Below are positions 1 to 8,586 of a stretch of 64,000 nt of DNA, in pieces. The notes under the pieces were generated by a model that was not told where the DNA came from, did no database searches, and worked only from the letters and a program-made list of their open reading frames with translations. A program made the translations under genes and the position numbers. Each line of letters opens with the position of its first letter. Positions within the stretch are counted from its first letter, which is position 1. The DNA is from Ferruginibacter sp050611725 (GTDB lineage Bacteria; Bacteroidota; Bacteroidia; Chitinophagales; Chitinophagaceae). The stretch is taken from contig NZ_JBODJB010000001.1 of assembly GCF_050611725.1 (NCBI RefSeq), positions 1,550,001-1,614,000 on the forward strand, written 5' to 3'.

Positions 1-167
1 TAGTGCGTACGAGGATGTATATAACCGACATTAGTAAATGGGAAGAAGCCGGGAAGGCACATGGAGAGATATTCAAAACCATTAAGCCTGTTGCAAGTAT
101 GGTAGAGGTAAAAGGATTGATAGATGAAAGGCTTTTGATTGAAATAGAAGTTACTGCTATTATATAA
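1..167 (+). CDS. RidA/YjgF-family protein, C-terminal part (5' end outside window)
   Basis: The reading frame is open from base 3 and stops at TAA 165-167. The 54 visible residues contain TRMYITDISKWEEAGKAHG and VASMVEVKGLIDERLLIEIE, which match the C-terminal half of Rid-family proteins: the conserved 'R..MY.TDI..W...G.AHGE.F' helix, then 'P..TMVEV..L......IEIEA'. RidA enzymes hydrolyse reactive enamine/imine intermediates, but many paralogues have no known substrate. The substrate-binding Arg of RidA (Arg105 in E. coli) probably corresponds to an arginine in the first visible residues, but without the rest of the protein the subfamily cannot be assigned. Confidence 0.82.
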   Translation, partial: VRTRMYITDISKWEEAGKAHGEIFKTIKPVASMVEVKGLIDERLLIEIEVTAII

Positions 168-263
168 TGTCCTGATTTGTACACTAAGATATAAGTCTTA
201 TTAATTTGTGTAAAAAATACACGATAATTTAATTGTCCGGACTTTTTTCCTGAATTTTTCCCC

Positions 264-271
264 TAAATTTG
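264..271 (+). promoter_or_regulatory. Bacteroidota -7 promoter element for the phosphorylase gene
   Basis: TAAATTTG fits the Bacteroidota sigma-A -7 consensus TAnnTTTG and lies 28 bp upstream of the ATG at 300. No well-spaced -33 TTG is visible; the nearest, at 233-235, is too far away. Confidence 0.5.
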
Positions 272-299
272 CCCCCTAACCAAAAAGAGATAACGAGTT

Positions 300-1952
300 A
301 TGAGTTTTTCCAATTTTAAGGTTCCGTATCAGATCAATGAAAATTACAACAAAAAAGTTGCTTACTTCTCTATGGAGTTTGCAGTGCATCAACCATTAAA
401 AATTTACAGTGGTGGTTTAGGTTTTCTTTCGGGCTCACACATGCGTAGTGCGTACGAGTTGAAACAAAATTTAGTAGGTATAGGTATCTTATGGAAATAT
501 GGGTACTATGATCAGGCTCGTAACCCTGATCAAACATTACAGGTTCAATGGAATGAAAAAATATATAATTTTTTAGAAGATACCGGTATCAAGTTTCAGA
601 TAACAGTACATGATCATCCGATATGGGTTAAAGCATTATATCTTAATCCGGAAACATTTAAGACAGCTCCAATGTTTTTGTTGAGCACAGACTTACCGGA
701 AAACGATTATGTTACACAAACGATCTGTCACCGTTTATATGATGGTAATGTATCTACCAAAGTTGCTCAATTTATTTTGCTGGGTGTTGGTGGTGCTAAA
801 TTGATGGATGAATTAAATTTCAATCCTGATCTGTATCATTTAAACGAAGCACATGCAATCAGTGCGGCTTTTTACCTGCATCGGAAATTTGGAAATGTTG
901 AAGATGTAAAAAAACGTTTAGTATTTACTACACATACACCTGAAGAAGCCGGTAATGAAAAGCATGATATTTTCCTTTGTGAAAAAATGAGTTATTTCTG
1001 CGGTATGCATTTGGATGATGTTCGTAAGATCACTGGTATGGAAGATGATCAATTCAACCATTCATTAGCTGCGTTACGTTTTGCAAAATTGGCGAACGGT
1101 GTTTCCCAATTACATGGAGAAGTGAGCAGAAAGATGTGGGGTAAGTATAAGGGTATTTGTGAGATCAAGGCAATTACCAATGCACAAAACTGGACTTATT
1201 GGGCAGATAAGCAATTGTATAAGGCTAAAGCTGAAGAAAATGATGTTTGGTTTGATGATAGAAAAAGATATTTGAAAAAAAGAGCCTTGGAAATTGTTGC
1301 CGATCAATCCGGCAAATTATTAGATCCGGATGTGCTGACCATTGTATGGGCTCGTCGTTTTGCAGGATATAAAAGAGCAGAGTTACTAACGAGAGACCTT
1401 AAACGCTTTGAAGCTTTATTAAGCAATAAGAAGTATCCGGTACAGATCATCTGGGCAGGTAAACCATATCCGTTAGATTATCCCGCTATCAATGATTTCA
1501 ATCATCTGGTACATTTAAGCAAACAATATAAAAATGTTGCTGTGTGTGTTGGATATGAATTGTCGTTGAGCAAGCGTTTAAAACAAGCTGCGGATATTTG
1601 GTTGAATAACCCTCGTGTACCAAGAGAAGCAAGCGGTACAAGTGGCATGACTGCAGCGATGAATGGAGCTGTTAACTTTAGTACCAATGATGGATGGATC
1701 TGTGAGTTCATCAACAATGGCAACAATGGTTTTGTTGTTCCACCGATTGATTATGAAAATGTTCATGTGCAGGAACAGGATGAATACGATCTGAATCAAT
1801 TATATGAAATTTTAGAAAAACAAATTCTACCGATTTATTACGATCAAAAAGATACCTGGAGACATATCGTTAAAAACGGTATGAGTGATGTGCAGGTTCA
1901 GTTTGATAGTAATCGTATGGCAGATGAGTATTATAAGATTCTATACAAATAA
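300..1952 (+). CDS. alpha-glucan (glycogen) phosphorylase homologue, GT35-like, PLP lysine replaced
   Basis: The 550-residue cytoplasmic protein belongs to the short alpha-glucan phosphorylase group. It opens with VAYFSMEFA and YSGGLGFLSG, has LNEAHA near residue 180, and has VWARRFAGYKRAELL in the C-terminal Rossmann domain. Family members cleave terminal alpha-1,4-glucosyl units of glycogen with phosphate, using pyridoxal phosphate as an acid/base. The PLP-site signature is normally EASGTxxMK; here residues 443-451 read EASGTSGMT, so the Schiff-base lysine is threonine (Thr451, bases 1650-1652). It is also shorter than classical phosphorylases (over 700 residues). Either it works without a lysine-bound PLP or it has another glucosyl-transfer role. 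ATG start, preceded by a purine-rich AAAAAGAGATAACG. Monocistronic between a -7 promoter and a strong terminator. Family placement is secure, activity is not. Confidence 0.85.
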   Translation: MSFSNFKVPYQINENYNKKVAYFSMEFAVHQPLKIYSGGLGFLSGSHMRSAYELKQNLVGIGILWKYGYYDQARNPDQTLQVQWNEKIYNFLEDTGIKFQITVHDHPIWVKALYLNPETFKTAPMFLLSTDLPENDYVTQTICHRLYDGNVSTKVAQFILLGVGGAKLMDELNFNPDLYHLNEAHAISAAFYLHRKFGNVEDVKKRLVFTTHTPEEAGNEKHDIFLCEKMSYFCGMHLDDVRKITGMEDDQFNHSLAALRFAKLANGVSQLHGEVSRKMWGKYKGICEIKAITNAQNWTYWADKQLYKAKAEENDVWFDDRKRYLKKRALEIVADQSGKLLDPDVLTIVWARRFAGYKRAELLTRDLKRFEALLSNKKYPVQIIWAGKPYPLDYPAINDFNHLVHLSKQYKNVAVCVGYELSLSKRLKQAADIWLNNPRVPREASGTSGMTAAMNGAVNFSTNDGWICEFINNGNNGFVVPPIDYENVHVQEQDEYDLNQLYEILEKQILPIYYDQKDTWRHIVKNGMSDVQVQFDSNRMADEYYKILYK

Positions 1953-1966
1953 TCTGACAATCGAAT

Positions 1967-2007
1967 AAAAAAATAAAGGCTCCTGATAAGGGAGCCTTTA
2001 TTTTTTT
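1967..2007. terminator. bidirectional intrinsic terminator
   Basis: A perfect inverted repeat has arms ATAAAGGCTCC (1973-1983) and GGAGCCTTTAT (1991-2001) around a 7-nt loop. It is extended by an A-run on the left and a T-run on the right, so it can terminate both the phosphorylase gene and the convergent DUF6263 gene. Confidence 0.88.
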
Positions 2008-2018
2008 ATATAATTATT

Positions 2019-2882
2019 TTACTGAACTTCAATTGTCGATGTGCTTTCTGTCGTACCCGTGATCGGTAAAGACATTCCCAGCATATCGGCAGATCCGTCA
2101 ATAACGGTGGTAACATTTTTTTGTTGAATAATACCGGTCTTGAGGTCTACTTTTCTAACCTCATTAACAGTATTATTGATAGTAGCATCAAGGTCAATAC
2201 CAAACTCAGGCATTTGTGTTTTTATTTTGGAAGATATTTTGCTAATGATCTTGATCGTTGCAATATCCGACTCTGTATTATCCCAGGTATAACTATTCGA
2301 TATACGATTATCCTGATTGATTGTACTATCACTCCATGTATCACCCACTTTCTTGTTATTGGGTAGTAACATGAAACAGTTTTCCACTGCAGCAGGTTCT
2401 CCTATATTTGCTGACATAGCCTGACCTAAGATACCACTTAGGAGGTCGTCTTTTGCTATTGGGGCGAGGGCGTTTTTAGTAGTAGTATCTGTCAATTCTA
2501 CGCTGCCATCTTTGTACAACGATAATTTGAACGGTACATTTATGTTTTTAGTAAGATCTTTTAACTCATTGGCGGAATCGGCATTATTCTCGCTGTCAAA
2601 ACTTTTTTCGGTTCCCATCATATTAAATGCCAGCTTTAATTTTGTGGTAGTAAAATCAATAGCGTACTTATCTTTCGAAACATCTGTAACAAGTATATTT
2701 TTTGAAGCACTACTACTTGTTGTAATATCCATCGATTGTGTAATAGCATCGATCGATGTTGTACCCTTTAGTGTGGTAGCTAATTTCAGTAATTGATTTT
2801 TTTTCAGAACGATCTTTTCTGTTTGTGCAGAAATATTCAGCGATAATGCGATCGACAGAGTAAAGAATAAAATTTTTTTCAT
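2019..2882 (-). CDS. DUF6263 family secreted protein
   Basis: The 287-residue protein has a clear signal peptide (MKKILFFTLSIALSLNISAQ, cleavage after A-Q), so it is exported. The rest resembles DUF6263: 'LKKNQLLKLATT' near the N-terminus, a central LLPNNKKVGDTW motif, and a C-terminal section ending MLGMSLPITGTTESTSTIEVQ. The family is common in Bacteroidota, is built of beta strands, and has no known function. It is transcribed leftward from its own promoter (TAAATTTG on the minus strand at 2918-2911) and ends at the shared terminator. The family call rests on pattern memory, so a profile search should confirm it. Confidence 0.72.
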   Translation of the reverse strand: MKKILFFTLSIALSLNISAQTEKIVLKKNQLLKLATTLKGTTSIDAITQSMDITTSSSASKNILVTDVSKDKYAIDFTTTKLKLAFNMMGTEKSFDSENNADSANELKDLTKNINVPFKLSLYKDGSVELTDTTTKNALAPIAKDDLLSGILGQAMSANIGEPAAVENCFMLLPNNKKVGDTWSDSTINQDNRISNSYTWDNTESDIATIKIISKISSKIKTQMPEFGIDLDATINNTVNEVRKVDLKTGIIQQKNVTTVIDGSADMLGMSLPITGTTESTSTIEVQ

Positions 2883-2910
2883 GTTTGAATAATGCGTTTT
2901 AATGCAGACG

Positions 2911-2918
2911 CAAATTTA
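2911..2918 (-). promoter_or_regulatory. -7 element for the DUF6263 gene
   Basis: The minus strand reads TAAATTTG, a match to TAnnTTTG, about 29 bp upstream of the start codon. No good -33 is seen. Confidence 0.45.
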
Positions 2919-2970
2919 ATGGCAAATGGTTGTTTGTTTAGGTGTAATTAATATGAATTTAACAAGAAGA

Positions 2971-3000
2971 CAAAAAAAGGGGCTGCATGTAGCAGCCCTG
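2971..3000 (-). terminator. terminator of the cold-shock gene
   Basis: On the minus strand the arm AGGGCTGC, a 5-nt loop and GCAGCCCC are followed by a run of seven T. It lies 29 bp beyond the cold-shock stop codon. Confidence 0.85.
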
Positions 3001-3028
3001 AACTTTATTAAGGAAAACTAATTTATAA

Positions 3029-3229
3029 CTAAGCCAGTTTAACGTTAACGGCATTCATACCTTTTTTGCCTTCTTGTAGGTCAAACTCAACTTTATCACC
3101 TTCTTTAATGTCGTTTAGCAAACCGCTAACGTGTACAAAAGTTTCTTTGTTAGAGTCGTCGTGTTTAATGAAACCAAACCCTTTTTCTGAGTTGAAAAAT
3201 TTTACGGTTCCTTGATTTTTTGTGTCCAT
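3029..3229 (-). CDS. cold-shock family RNA/DNA-binding protein (CspA-like)
   Basis: The 66-residue single cold-shock domain contains GTVKFFNSEKGFGFIKHDD (with the RNP1 motif KGFGFI) and TFVHVSGL (RNP2), then a 'VEFDLQEGKKGMNAVNVKL' finish. These small OB-fold proteins bind single-stranded RNA and act as RNA chaperones in cold or growth-phase adaptation. The ATG at 3227-3229 was chosen because the domain starts immediately after it; an in-frame start at 3280 would add 17 residues with no family counterpart. It has its own terminator and a long upstream gap (3230-3479), which is common for csp genes with regulated leaders. I see no definite promoter on this strand. Confidence 0.93.
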   Translation of the reverse strand: MDTKNQGTVKFFNSEKGFGFIKHDDSNKETFVHVSGLLNDIKEGDKVEFDLQEGKKGMNAVNVKLA

Positions 3230-3440
3230 TTTAAATTGTATTGTATTAATTAATGGCGTAAGGTAGGCTATTATTTCCACAATTTGGCAATTATTGCTGT
3301 TTCTTGAGTCTGTTAAAGCTTAGATAATAAGTGTTAACGGAACTCTAATTGGGCCGAATTTGAAATATTTGAGGCTAAAAAGGGTAATATTTGTCGGGAA
3401 CGTTGACGCAATTAATCTTTAACCACAAATATTGTTAATG

Positions 3441-3448
3441 TAATTTTG
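3441..3448 (+). promoter_or_regulatory. -7 element for the GH28 gene
   Basis: TAATTTTG fits TAnnTTTG and lies 31 bp upstream of the chosen ATG (3480). The -33 region is degenerate. Confidence 0.45.
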
Positions 3449-3479
3449 ATATTATTGCTTGTATAGAAAAAATATAAAC

Positions 3480-5135
3480 ATGATGAAAATATCTAATAGA
3501 AGTCTTCTTTCTCTTTTAAGACTAAGTTTTTTACCAATTGTTTTATTGCAGTTATTATCAATTAACACCAATGCACAGGTTAAAGATCTGGCATGGTATA
3601 CTGCCAATGCTCCGTTTAAAATGCCTACGGTACCTATTCCGGTATTTGCAGATAAAACCTTTTCTATAGCAGATTTCGGTGGGGTTAATGATGGACAAAC
3701 CTTGAACACGGTTGCGTTTGAAAAAACGATCGCTGCTTGTGTGGCTGCTGGTGGAGGTAAAGTAGTTGTACCTGCAGGTTTGTGGTTAACCGGGCCGATT
3801 CAATTGAAAAGTAATATTAATCTTGAAGTACAAAGAGGAGCAATTATCAATTTTACAAGTGATCATACGCAATACCCGATCATCAAAGCTTCAAACACAA
3901 GTACCAATTATCAACCGGCATCGCCAATTTATGGGTACGATCTTAAAAATATTGCGATCACAGGTGAAGGTATTATTGATGGAGCAGGAGATAGCTGGAG
4001 AGAAATGAAGAAAAGTAAAACAACTGAGGCACAATGGAAAAAACTAGTGGCTTCAGGTGGTGTTGTAAGTGAGGACGGTTCTATCTGGTGGCCAAGTAAA
4101 GAAGCAATGGAAGGTGGGGCATATATAAAAGCGTTAAAACAAAAATCAACAAAACTGACTGCTGCCGATTATTTGCCTGCAAGAGACGGTTTAAGACAAC
4201 ACATGGTTTTTTTAGTTAATTGCGAAAATGTTTTGATAGAAAATGTAACCATCAGAAACTCTCCGAAATTTATTTTTTATCCGAGCAAATGTACCAATGT
4301 TACTTTACGATATGCAAATTTCTATAACGAATGGTATGCACAAAATGGTGATGCTATTGATATCAGTGCTTGTGAAAATGTTGTAGTGTATAAATGTAAT
4401 GTGAGTGCTGGTGATGATGCTATTTGTATGAAGAGTAGCAGAGGTAAAAGCGATCCGGCAGATGGATTTAATTTGCAAAATATATTAATTGCCGGTTGTA
4501 CAGTGTACAATGGCCATGGCGGTTTTGTTATAGGCAGTAATACAGATGGCGGTATGCGTAATATTTTTGTAACCGATTGTAATTTTATCGGTACAGATAT
4601 CGGTATTCGTGTAAAAAGCAATGCAGGCAGGGGTGGTGTAGTGAAAGATATTTATATCTGCAACATTTACATGAAAGACATTTTGCATGAAGCCATTTCT
4701 TTTGATACTTATTATGAAGATGTACCGGCCGGTGCAGTTAAAGATACTGTGCGTACCGTAAGAGATAAAACACCTGTGTTCAGTGATTTTCATATGAGTA
4801 ATATTTTTTGTAATGGTGCAGAATCTGCTGTGAGTATTACTGGTTTGCCCGAAATGCCTATCCGAAAATTGTTTTTTGATAATGTTACAATTAGCGCAAA
4901 AAAAGGTTTTGAAGCAACAGATGCTGCTGATCTTAGTTTGAAGAACGTTAAATTAATTGTACCTACCGATAATGTATACACGCTGAATAATGTTCCGGGT
5001 GTTACAATAACGAATGGTTATTTTCCTGCGTCAGCTAAAACGTTGATCAAAGCAGATGCAAAATCAAAAGATGTGAAAGTTATATCTACAGACCTTCGAG
5101 GAGTGAAGGATGCGGTGCAGGTGAGTAAGAAGTAA
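3480..5135 (+). CDS. glycoside hydrolase family 28 (polygalacturonase-type) secreted enzyme
   Basis: The 551-residue right-handed beta-helix enzyme has an N-terminal signal sequence (hydrophobic stretch ending NTNAQ). The entry motif 'ADFGGVNDGQTLNTVAFEKTI' is typical of GH28 and related pectin-degrading helices. All GH28 catalytic elements are present: NGDAID with Asp291, GDDAI with Asp312-Asp313, NGHGG with His346, and RVK at 377-379. GH28 enzymes hydrolyse alpha-1,4-galacturonic or rhamnogalacturonan linkages by inversion. ATG 3480 (or the adjacent ATG 3483) is preferred over an in-frame TTG at 3459. It is a lone gene with its own promoter, not part of a visible polysaccharide-utilisation locus, so the exact pectic substrate is unknown. 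Confidence 0.9.
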   Translation: MMKISNRSLLSLLRLSFLPIVLLQLLSINTNAQVKDLAWYTANAPFKMPTVPIPVFADKTFSIADFGGVNDGQTLNTVAFEKTIAACVAAGGGKVVVPAGLWLTGPIQLKSNINLEVQRGAIINFTSDHTQYPIIKASNTSTNYQPASPIYGYDLKNIAITGEGIIDGAGDSWREMKKSKTTEAQWKKLVASGGVVSEDGSIWWPSKEAMEGGAYIKALKQKSTKLTAADYLPARDGLRQHMVFLVNCENVLIENVTIRNSPKFIFYPSKCTNVTLRYANFYNEWYAQNGDAIDISACENVVVYKCNVSAGDDAICMKSSRGKSDPADGFNLQNILIAGCTVYNGHGGFVIGSNTDGGMRNIFVTDCNFIGTDIGIRVKSNAGRGGVVKDIYICNIYMKDILHEAISFDTYYEDVPAGAVKDTVRTVRDKTPVFSDFHMSNIFCNGAESAVSITGLPEMPIRKLFFDNVTISAKKGFEATDAADLSLKNVKLIVPTDNVYTLNNVPGVTITNGYFPASAKTLIKADAKSKDVKVISTDLRGVKDAVQVSKK

Positions 5136-5151
5136 TTTTTTTAGTAGCAAT

Positions 5152-5291
5152 CTTCAAGCTATAAGTTACAAGGAACAAGTTTGATATTTGAAAAAAATAT
5201 TAAAAAGCCACAAACAATTGTTTGTGGCTTTTTAATGATCTCGATCTATCAGATTGCTTTTCCCTTGTGGCTTGTAGCTTGAGGCTTTTGT
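5152..5291. repeat. intergenic 7-bp-period inverted element flanking a terminator
   Basis: The left arm is four 7-bp units ending in AAG (CTTCAAG, CTATAAG, TTACAAG, GAACAAG; 5152-5179). The right arm is CTTGTGG, CTTGTAG, CTTGAGG, CTTTTGT (5264-5291). The arms are imperfect reverse complements (about 22 of 28 positions), with the terminator palindrome between them. A related element lies at 15011-15074. Confidence 0.75.
5201..5234. terminator. perfect 34-bp palindromic bidirectional terminator
   Basis: Arms TAAAAAGCCACAAACAA and its exact reverse complement meet without a spacer. The A-run and T-run at the ends allow termination of both convergent genes (GH28 and prolyl oligopeptidase). Confidence 0.88.
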
Positions 5292-5318
5292 TTTGTAGCT
5301 ACAACTTGTATAAGCAAA

Positions 5319-7445
5319 TCAATGCTTCGTTTGCGATAATATGAATGCCCATTTCTGTGCATCTTTTTTCATGCCCACAAATTTATCTTCGCTATCGCCA
5401 TGTCCACCATTATAATCAACATATAAAAGTGTTGGCTTGCCGGATGTATTTGCTTTTTGTACAGCCGCAGCAAATTTTGCAGGCATCCAACTGATCACAC
5501 GTGGATCGTTCCAGCCGGTGGTGATCAGCATGGCAGGATATTTAACACCATCCTGAACATGTAACGTAGGATCCATTTCCATTAATGAAAAGAATTCATT
5601 GATATTTTTTACAGACCCGAATTCGGGTGTATTGATCGCTCCGTTAGCAGCAAATTCTCCTCTTACCACTGATAATGCTCCAACCTGCGGAACTGCACAT
5701 GCCCATAGATCGGGACGTTCTGTAATGGCTCTGCCAATTAAAATACCACCTGCACTTCCTCCTTCGCAAGATAAATGTTCAGGCGATGTAAAGCCTCTAC
5801 TGATCAAGTATTCAGCGCTACTGTTCAGATCTTTCCAGGTGTTTGGTTTGCTTTGTTTATAACCGGCCCAATGCCAGTTTTCGCCTTTTTCACCACCACC
5901 ACGTACATGCGGAATACCTATCACAACACCTTTGTGTGCCATCAAAAGAAAATCGGTACTAAAACCTGAACCGGTACTGTAACCATAGGCACCATAACTG
6001 TAGAGGTAAGCCGGATTGCGTTTGTTGAGTTTGATATCTTTTCTGTAGATAATGGAAAGCGGTATCATCACACCATCATGTCCAGGAATTTCTATCTCTT
6101 CTACTTTCATTTCATCTACATAAGGATACTTAACCGATTTTCGGAATGAAAATGTTTTTTCACCTTTAGTTGGTGCCGCAAGATTACCGTAGGTGAATTG
6201 CAACGGCGTTATCCAACCTGTACGTGCAATATGTACATCATCTGTTTCTTTATTGTATGGAGTGATGTAAGTTAGATTCGTGTTTTCTGCAAATGGAAGT
6301 TTAGATACTTTGTTTGTACGTATATCTACAATATAGTTGCTCATTAATACACCATTTTTTGTATAAGGGATGATCAAAAAATTCTTTGATTGATCGATGC
6401 CTCCCATAGGGATATCTTTTTCCGGAACAATTGTCTTTGCGTTTTTAATATCCGGCTTGTTCAGATCAAGTAAAAGAATTTTTCCATTGGGAGCGTTCTT
6501 TTTTGAACTCACATATAATTGATTGCCGGCTCCATTCAATGCGAATGCGTCATCTTCTTCCATACTGATGATCTTTTTCCATTGACCTTTACTATTGATC
6601 GGACGATAGTATAGATCCATATACGGAGATACACTTGATCTGGTTAAAAATTCATATTTACAATCCAAATCATCTGACCAAAATGGAGCAACATATTTTG
6701 AATTGTCTAACAAATACAGATCAGGATTGGTTTGGTAAGAGAGATAAACCTCATCCTGTAAAGTGTCTGTGCCAAGCATATGCAGTTTAAACACTTTGTC
6801 TATATCGGGTACTTCTACATGAACATCATAAGTAGGTTTTTGCATGTACACTACCTGGTTAGGTTTACCGGTAAATCCGTAAAAGATACCCGGTATACTG
6901 TCGATGTAAAATTTATTTTTAGCGATGTCATAGAATTTCACCACATCAATTTCTTTTCCACCTTCTGATGCGGTAACGGCAATAAGCTTTTGATACGGGT
7001 CAAAACTAAAATTGGAAATATTATAATTCTTTCCCCACATATCCGGGCTTGCAAGCAATTCCTCCTTGCCCGTTTCTCCATTGCGTTTGAAAACTTTTAC
7101 TTTAGGTTCATCGAGTTTTAAGTTGAAGTAAACAAACAGTTTTCCAATTTGACGAACTTTAAAAATTTTATCGGGCCAGATGGAATCCAGCATCAGCATA
7201 CCCTTATAAATATTATCCGTTTCGGGTAATTTATCAATAATGCTATTGGTATAATCGGACTGAGCTTTGAACCAGTCTGTTACTTCTTTATCTTTTAAAT
7301 TTTCGAGCCATTGATAGGGATCTTTAATGGTTATGTTGTGCCAGGTGTCGCTGCTGTCAACCATTTTGGTAGCAGGGTAGGTATATTGTGCTATAGATGA
7401 AAGGCCGGTAAGCAAAACTAAGTTTGCGATCAATATTTTCTTCAT
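5319..7445 (-). CDS. prolyl oligopeptidase family serine peptidase (S9A)
   Basis: The 708-residue exported enzyme has a signal peptide (MKKILIANLVLLTGLSSIAQ), a seven-bladed beta-propeller region (about 70-430), and a C-terminal alpha/beta-hydrolase domain. The catalytic triad is visible: Ser564 in CEGGSAGG, Asp647 in GWNDPRV and His682 in NGGHGD. The N-terminal 'DPYQWLENLKDKEVTDWFKAQ' is typical of S9A enzymes, which cut short peptides after proline. The ATG at 7443-7445 was chosen because it begins the signal peptide; an in-frame start 13 residues upstream would spoil it. The 5' leader has a perfect 7-bp hairpin (7471-7489). It is probably periplasmic and used for peptide scavenging. Confidence 0.94.
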   Translation of the reverse strand: MKKILIANLVLLTGLSSIAQYTYPATKMVDSSDTWHNITIKDPYQWLENLKDKEVTDWFKAQSDYTNSIIDKLPETDNIYKGMLMLDSIWPDKIFKVRQIGKLFVYFNLKLDEPKVKVFKRNGETGKEELLASPDMWGKNYNISNFSFDPYQKLIAVTASEGGKEIDVVKFYDIAKNKFYIDSIPGIFYGFTGKPNQVVYMQKPTYDVHVEVPDIDKVFKLHMLGTDTLQDEVYLSYQTNPDLYLLDNSKYVAPFWSDDLDCKYEFLTRSSVSPYMDLYYRPINSKGQWKKIISMEEDDAFALNGAGNQLYVSSKKNAPNGKILLLDLNKPDIKNAKTIVPEKDIPMGGIDQSKNFLIIPYTKNGVLMSNYIVDIRTNKVSKLPFAENTNLTYITPYNKETDDVHIARTGWITPLQFTYGNLAAPTKGEKTFSFRKSVKYPYVDEMKVEEIEIPGHDGVMIPLSIIYRKDIKLNKRNPAYLYSYGAYGYSTGSGFSTDFLLMAHKGVVIGIPHVRGGGEKGENWHWAGYKQSKPNTWKDLNSSAEYLISRGFTSPEHLSCEGGSAGGILIGRAITERPDLWACAVPQVGALSVVRGEFAANGAINTPEFGSVKNINEFFSLMEMDPTLHVQDGVKYPAMLITTGWNDPRVISWMPAKFAAAVQKANTSGKPTLLYVDYNGGHGDSEDKFVGMKKDAQKWAFILSQTKH

Positions 7446-7556
7446 AAAGAAAAAATTTAGAATGATGAAAATGTAGTTGAGCACTACATGCAGATATTTT
7501 TATTTCTGCTAATATGAAGATAATGAAAACTTTGTTTAAGTTAGATGAGAAAAATA

Positions 7557-8063
7557 CTAGTTGATTTGCTTCATATAAACACTACTACCCGTTTTCCATA
7601 ATTCACCACAAGGGAAAACATCATTTAAGGTTATAACAAATCGATTTAAATTACAAGTGAAGTAGATATTCACTGTTGCAACTGGAGCATTTTTACCGTT
7701 CATTTGAATGCTGTCCATTGACGTTGTTATTTTTTCAAGTTTTGTAATTTTCCAGTTTAAACCATTATCTAATGTGTCAGAATAAACCCAGTTCAGATTT
7801 TCCTGAAATTCTGTTATTTGAGTATCACGGTTTTTTATCATTTTGTTATACTGATCAGAATTTTTGTTTGTATCAAGTACCTCGGCAATTTTCTTCATTT
7901 CTTCAAGTGTTGGTATTAAATAATCAAGCTTGCTAACTGAACCTTGTTGAAATGAATTGAAAATTATTTTCCCCAGATCGTCAGGCGTACTTTGTGCTTT
8001 TAAATTATTGCCACAAATAATAAGTATGCAACAAAAAAATGTTAAGGGATTATAGTGTCTCAT
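7557..8063 (-). CDS. secreted protein of unknown function
   Basis: This 168-residue protein is not recognised. A signal peptide is plausible (hydrophobic FFCCILIICGN, cleavage near LKAQ). The mature part is mixed helix and strand with only a few cysteines (NIYFTCNLN, FPCGELW), which might form a disulphide. It ends a leftward group of five genes (PAP2, CNNM, lipoprotein, RDD, this gene), and the gap to the RDD gene is 61 bp. Composition matches its neighbours. It could be a small periplasmic protein, but nothing in the sequence gives a role. Confidence 0.7.
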   Translation of the reverse strand: MRHYNPLTFFCCILIICGNNLKAQSTPDDLGKIIFNSFQQGSVSKLDYLIPTLEEMKKIAEVLDTNKNSDQYNKMIKNRDTQITEFQENLNWVYSDTLDNGLNWKITKLEKITTSMDSIQMNGKNAPVATVNIYFTCNLNRFVITLNDVFPCGELWKTGSSVYMKQIN

Positions 8064-8124
8064 ATTAAATATCCGATATTTCCAATATGTGTGAAGTTCT
8101 TTAAATTTTGGAACTCTTAAAAGA

Positions 8125-8514
8125 TTATAATTTTATCATTACACTTCCCGAAACTAAATCATGAATTGCTCTTCTTTTTGGATTGCTATTAATTGTCAAA
8201 AATGAAACCCAACCTAAAAGCACCTTGATAGGATACCTGATAATTGCTTGAAAAATATTGATACGTTTTGTTGAGTCAGAATGTTTTCTATCTCTTATTC
8301 CCTTTAAATAGTTTCCTAATGTGGAGCCAAGAGTCATACAAAGTGGTTCGTAGGCAATAAATAATCCGGCAAACATTGTCATTCGAACCCAATCCGGTAC
8401 ATTGTCATACTTGTCCAAGATGCCGGCAAACACAAACATTAAAATAACAATTAAAATGGCATCAATAAAAGTAGATTGAATCCTATCTGTTAGTTCTGGA
8501 TATTTTTCTTCCAT
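8125..8514 (-). CDS. RDD family small membrane protein
   Basis: The 129-residue protein fits the RDD family: an N-terminal 'LTDRIQSTFIDAILIVILMFVFAG' helix carrying an Arg and an Asp, a second hydrophobic segment (MTMFAGLFIAYEPLCMTLG), the small loop GNYLKGIR, and a third helix (KVLLGWVSFLTI) followed by RRAIHDLVSGSVMI. RDD proteins are inner-membrane proteins; some have been implicated in ion exchange, but most are uncharacterised. ATG 8514 is preferred over a TTG at 8562 because it directly precedes the conserved N-terminus. It lies in the leftward envelope-gene run. Confidence 0.8.
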   Translation of the reverse strand: MEEKYPELTDRIQSTFIDAILIVILMFVFAGILDKYDNVPDWVRMTMFAGLFIAYEPLCMTLGSTLGNYLKGIRDRKHSDSTKRINIFQAIIRYPIKVLLGWVSFLTINSNPKRRAIHDLVSGSVMIKL

Positions 8515-8586
8515 GTTTTGTAAAGATTGGTTTAAATTTTTGCATCCACAAAAGGCCTCCAATAGTTATTCCTCATTCATCCCATC

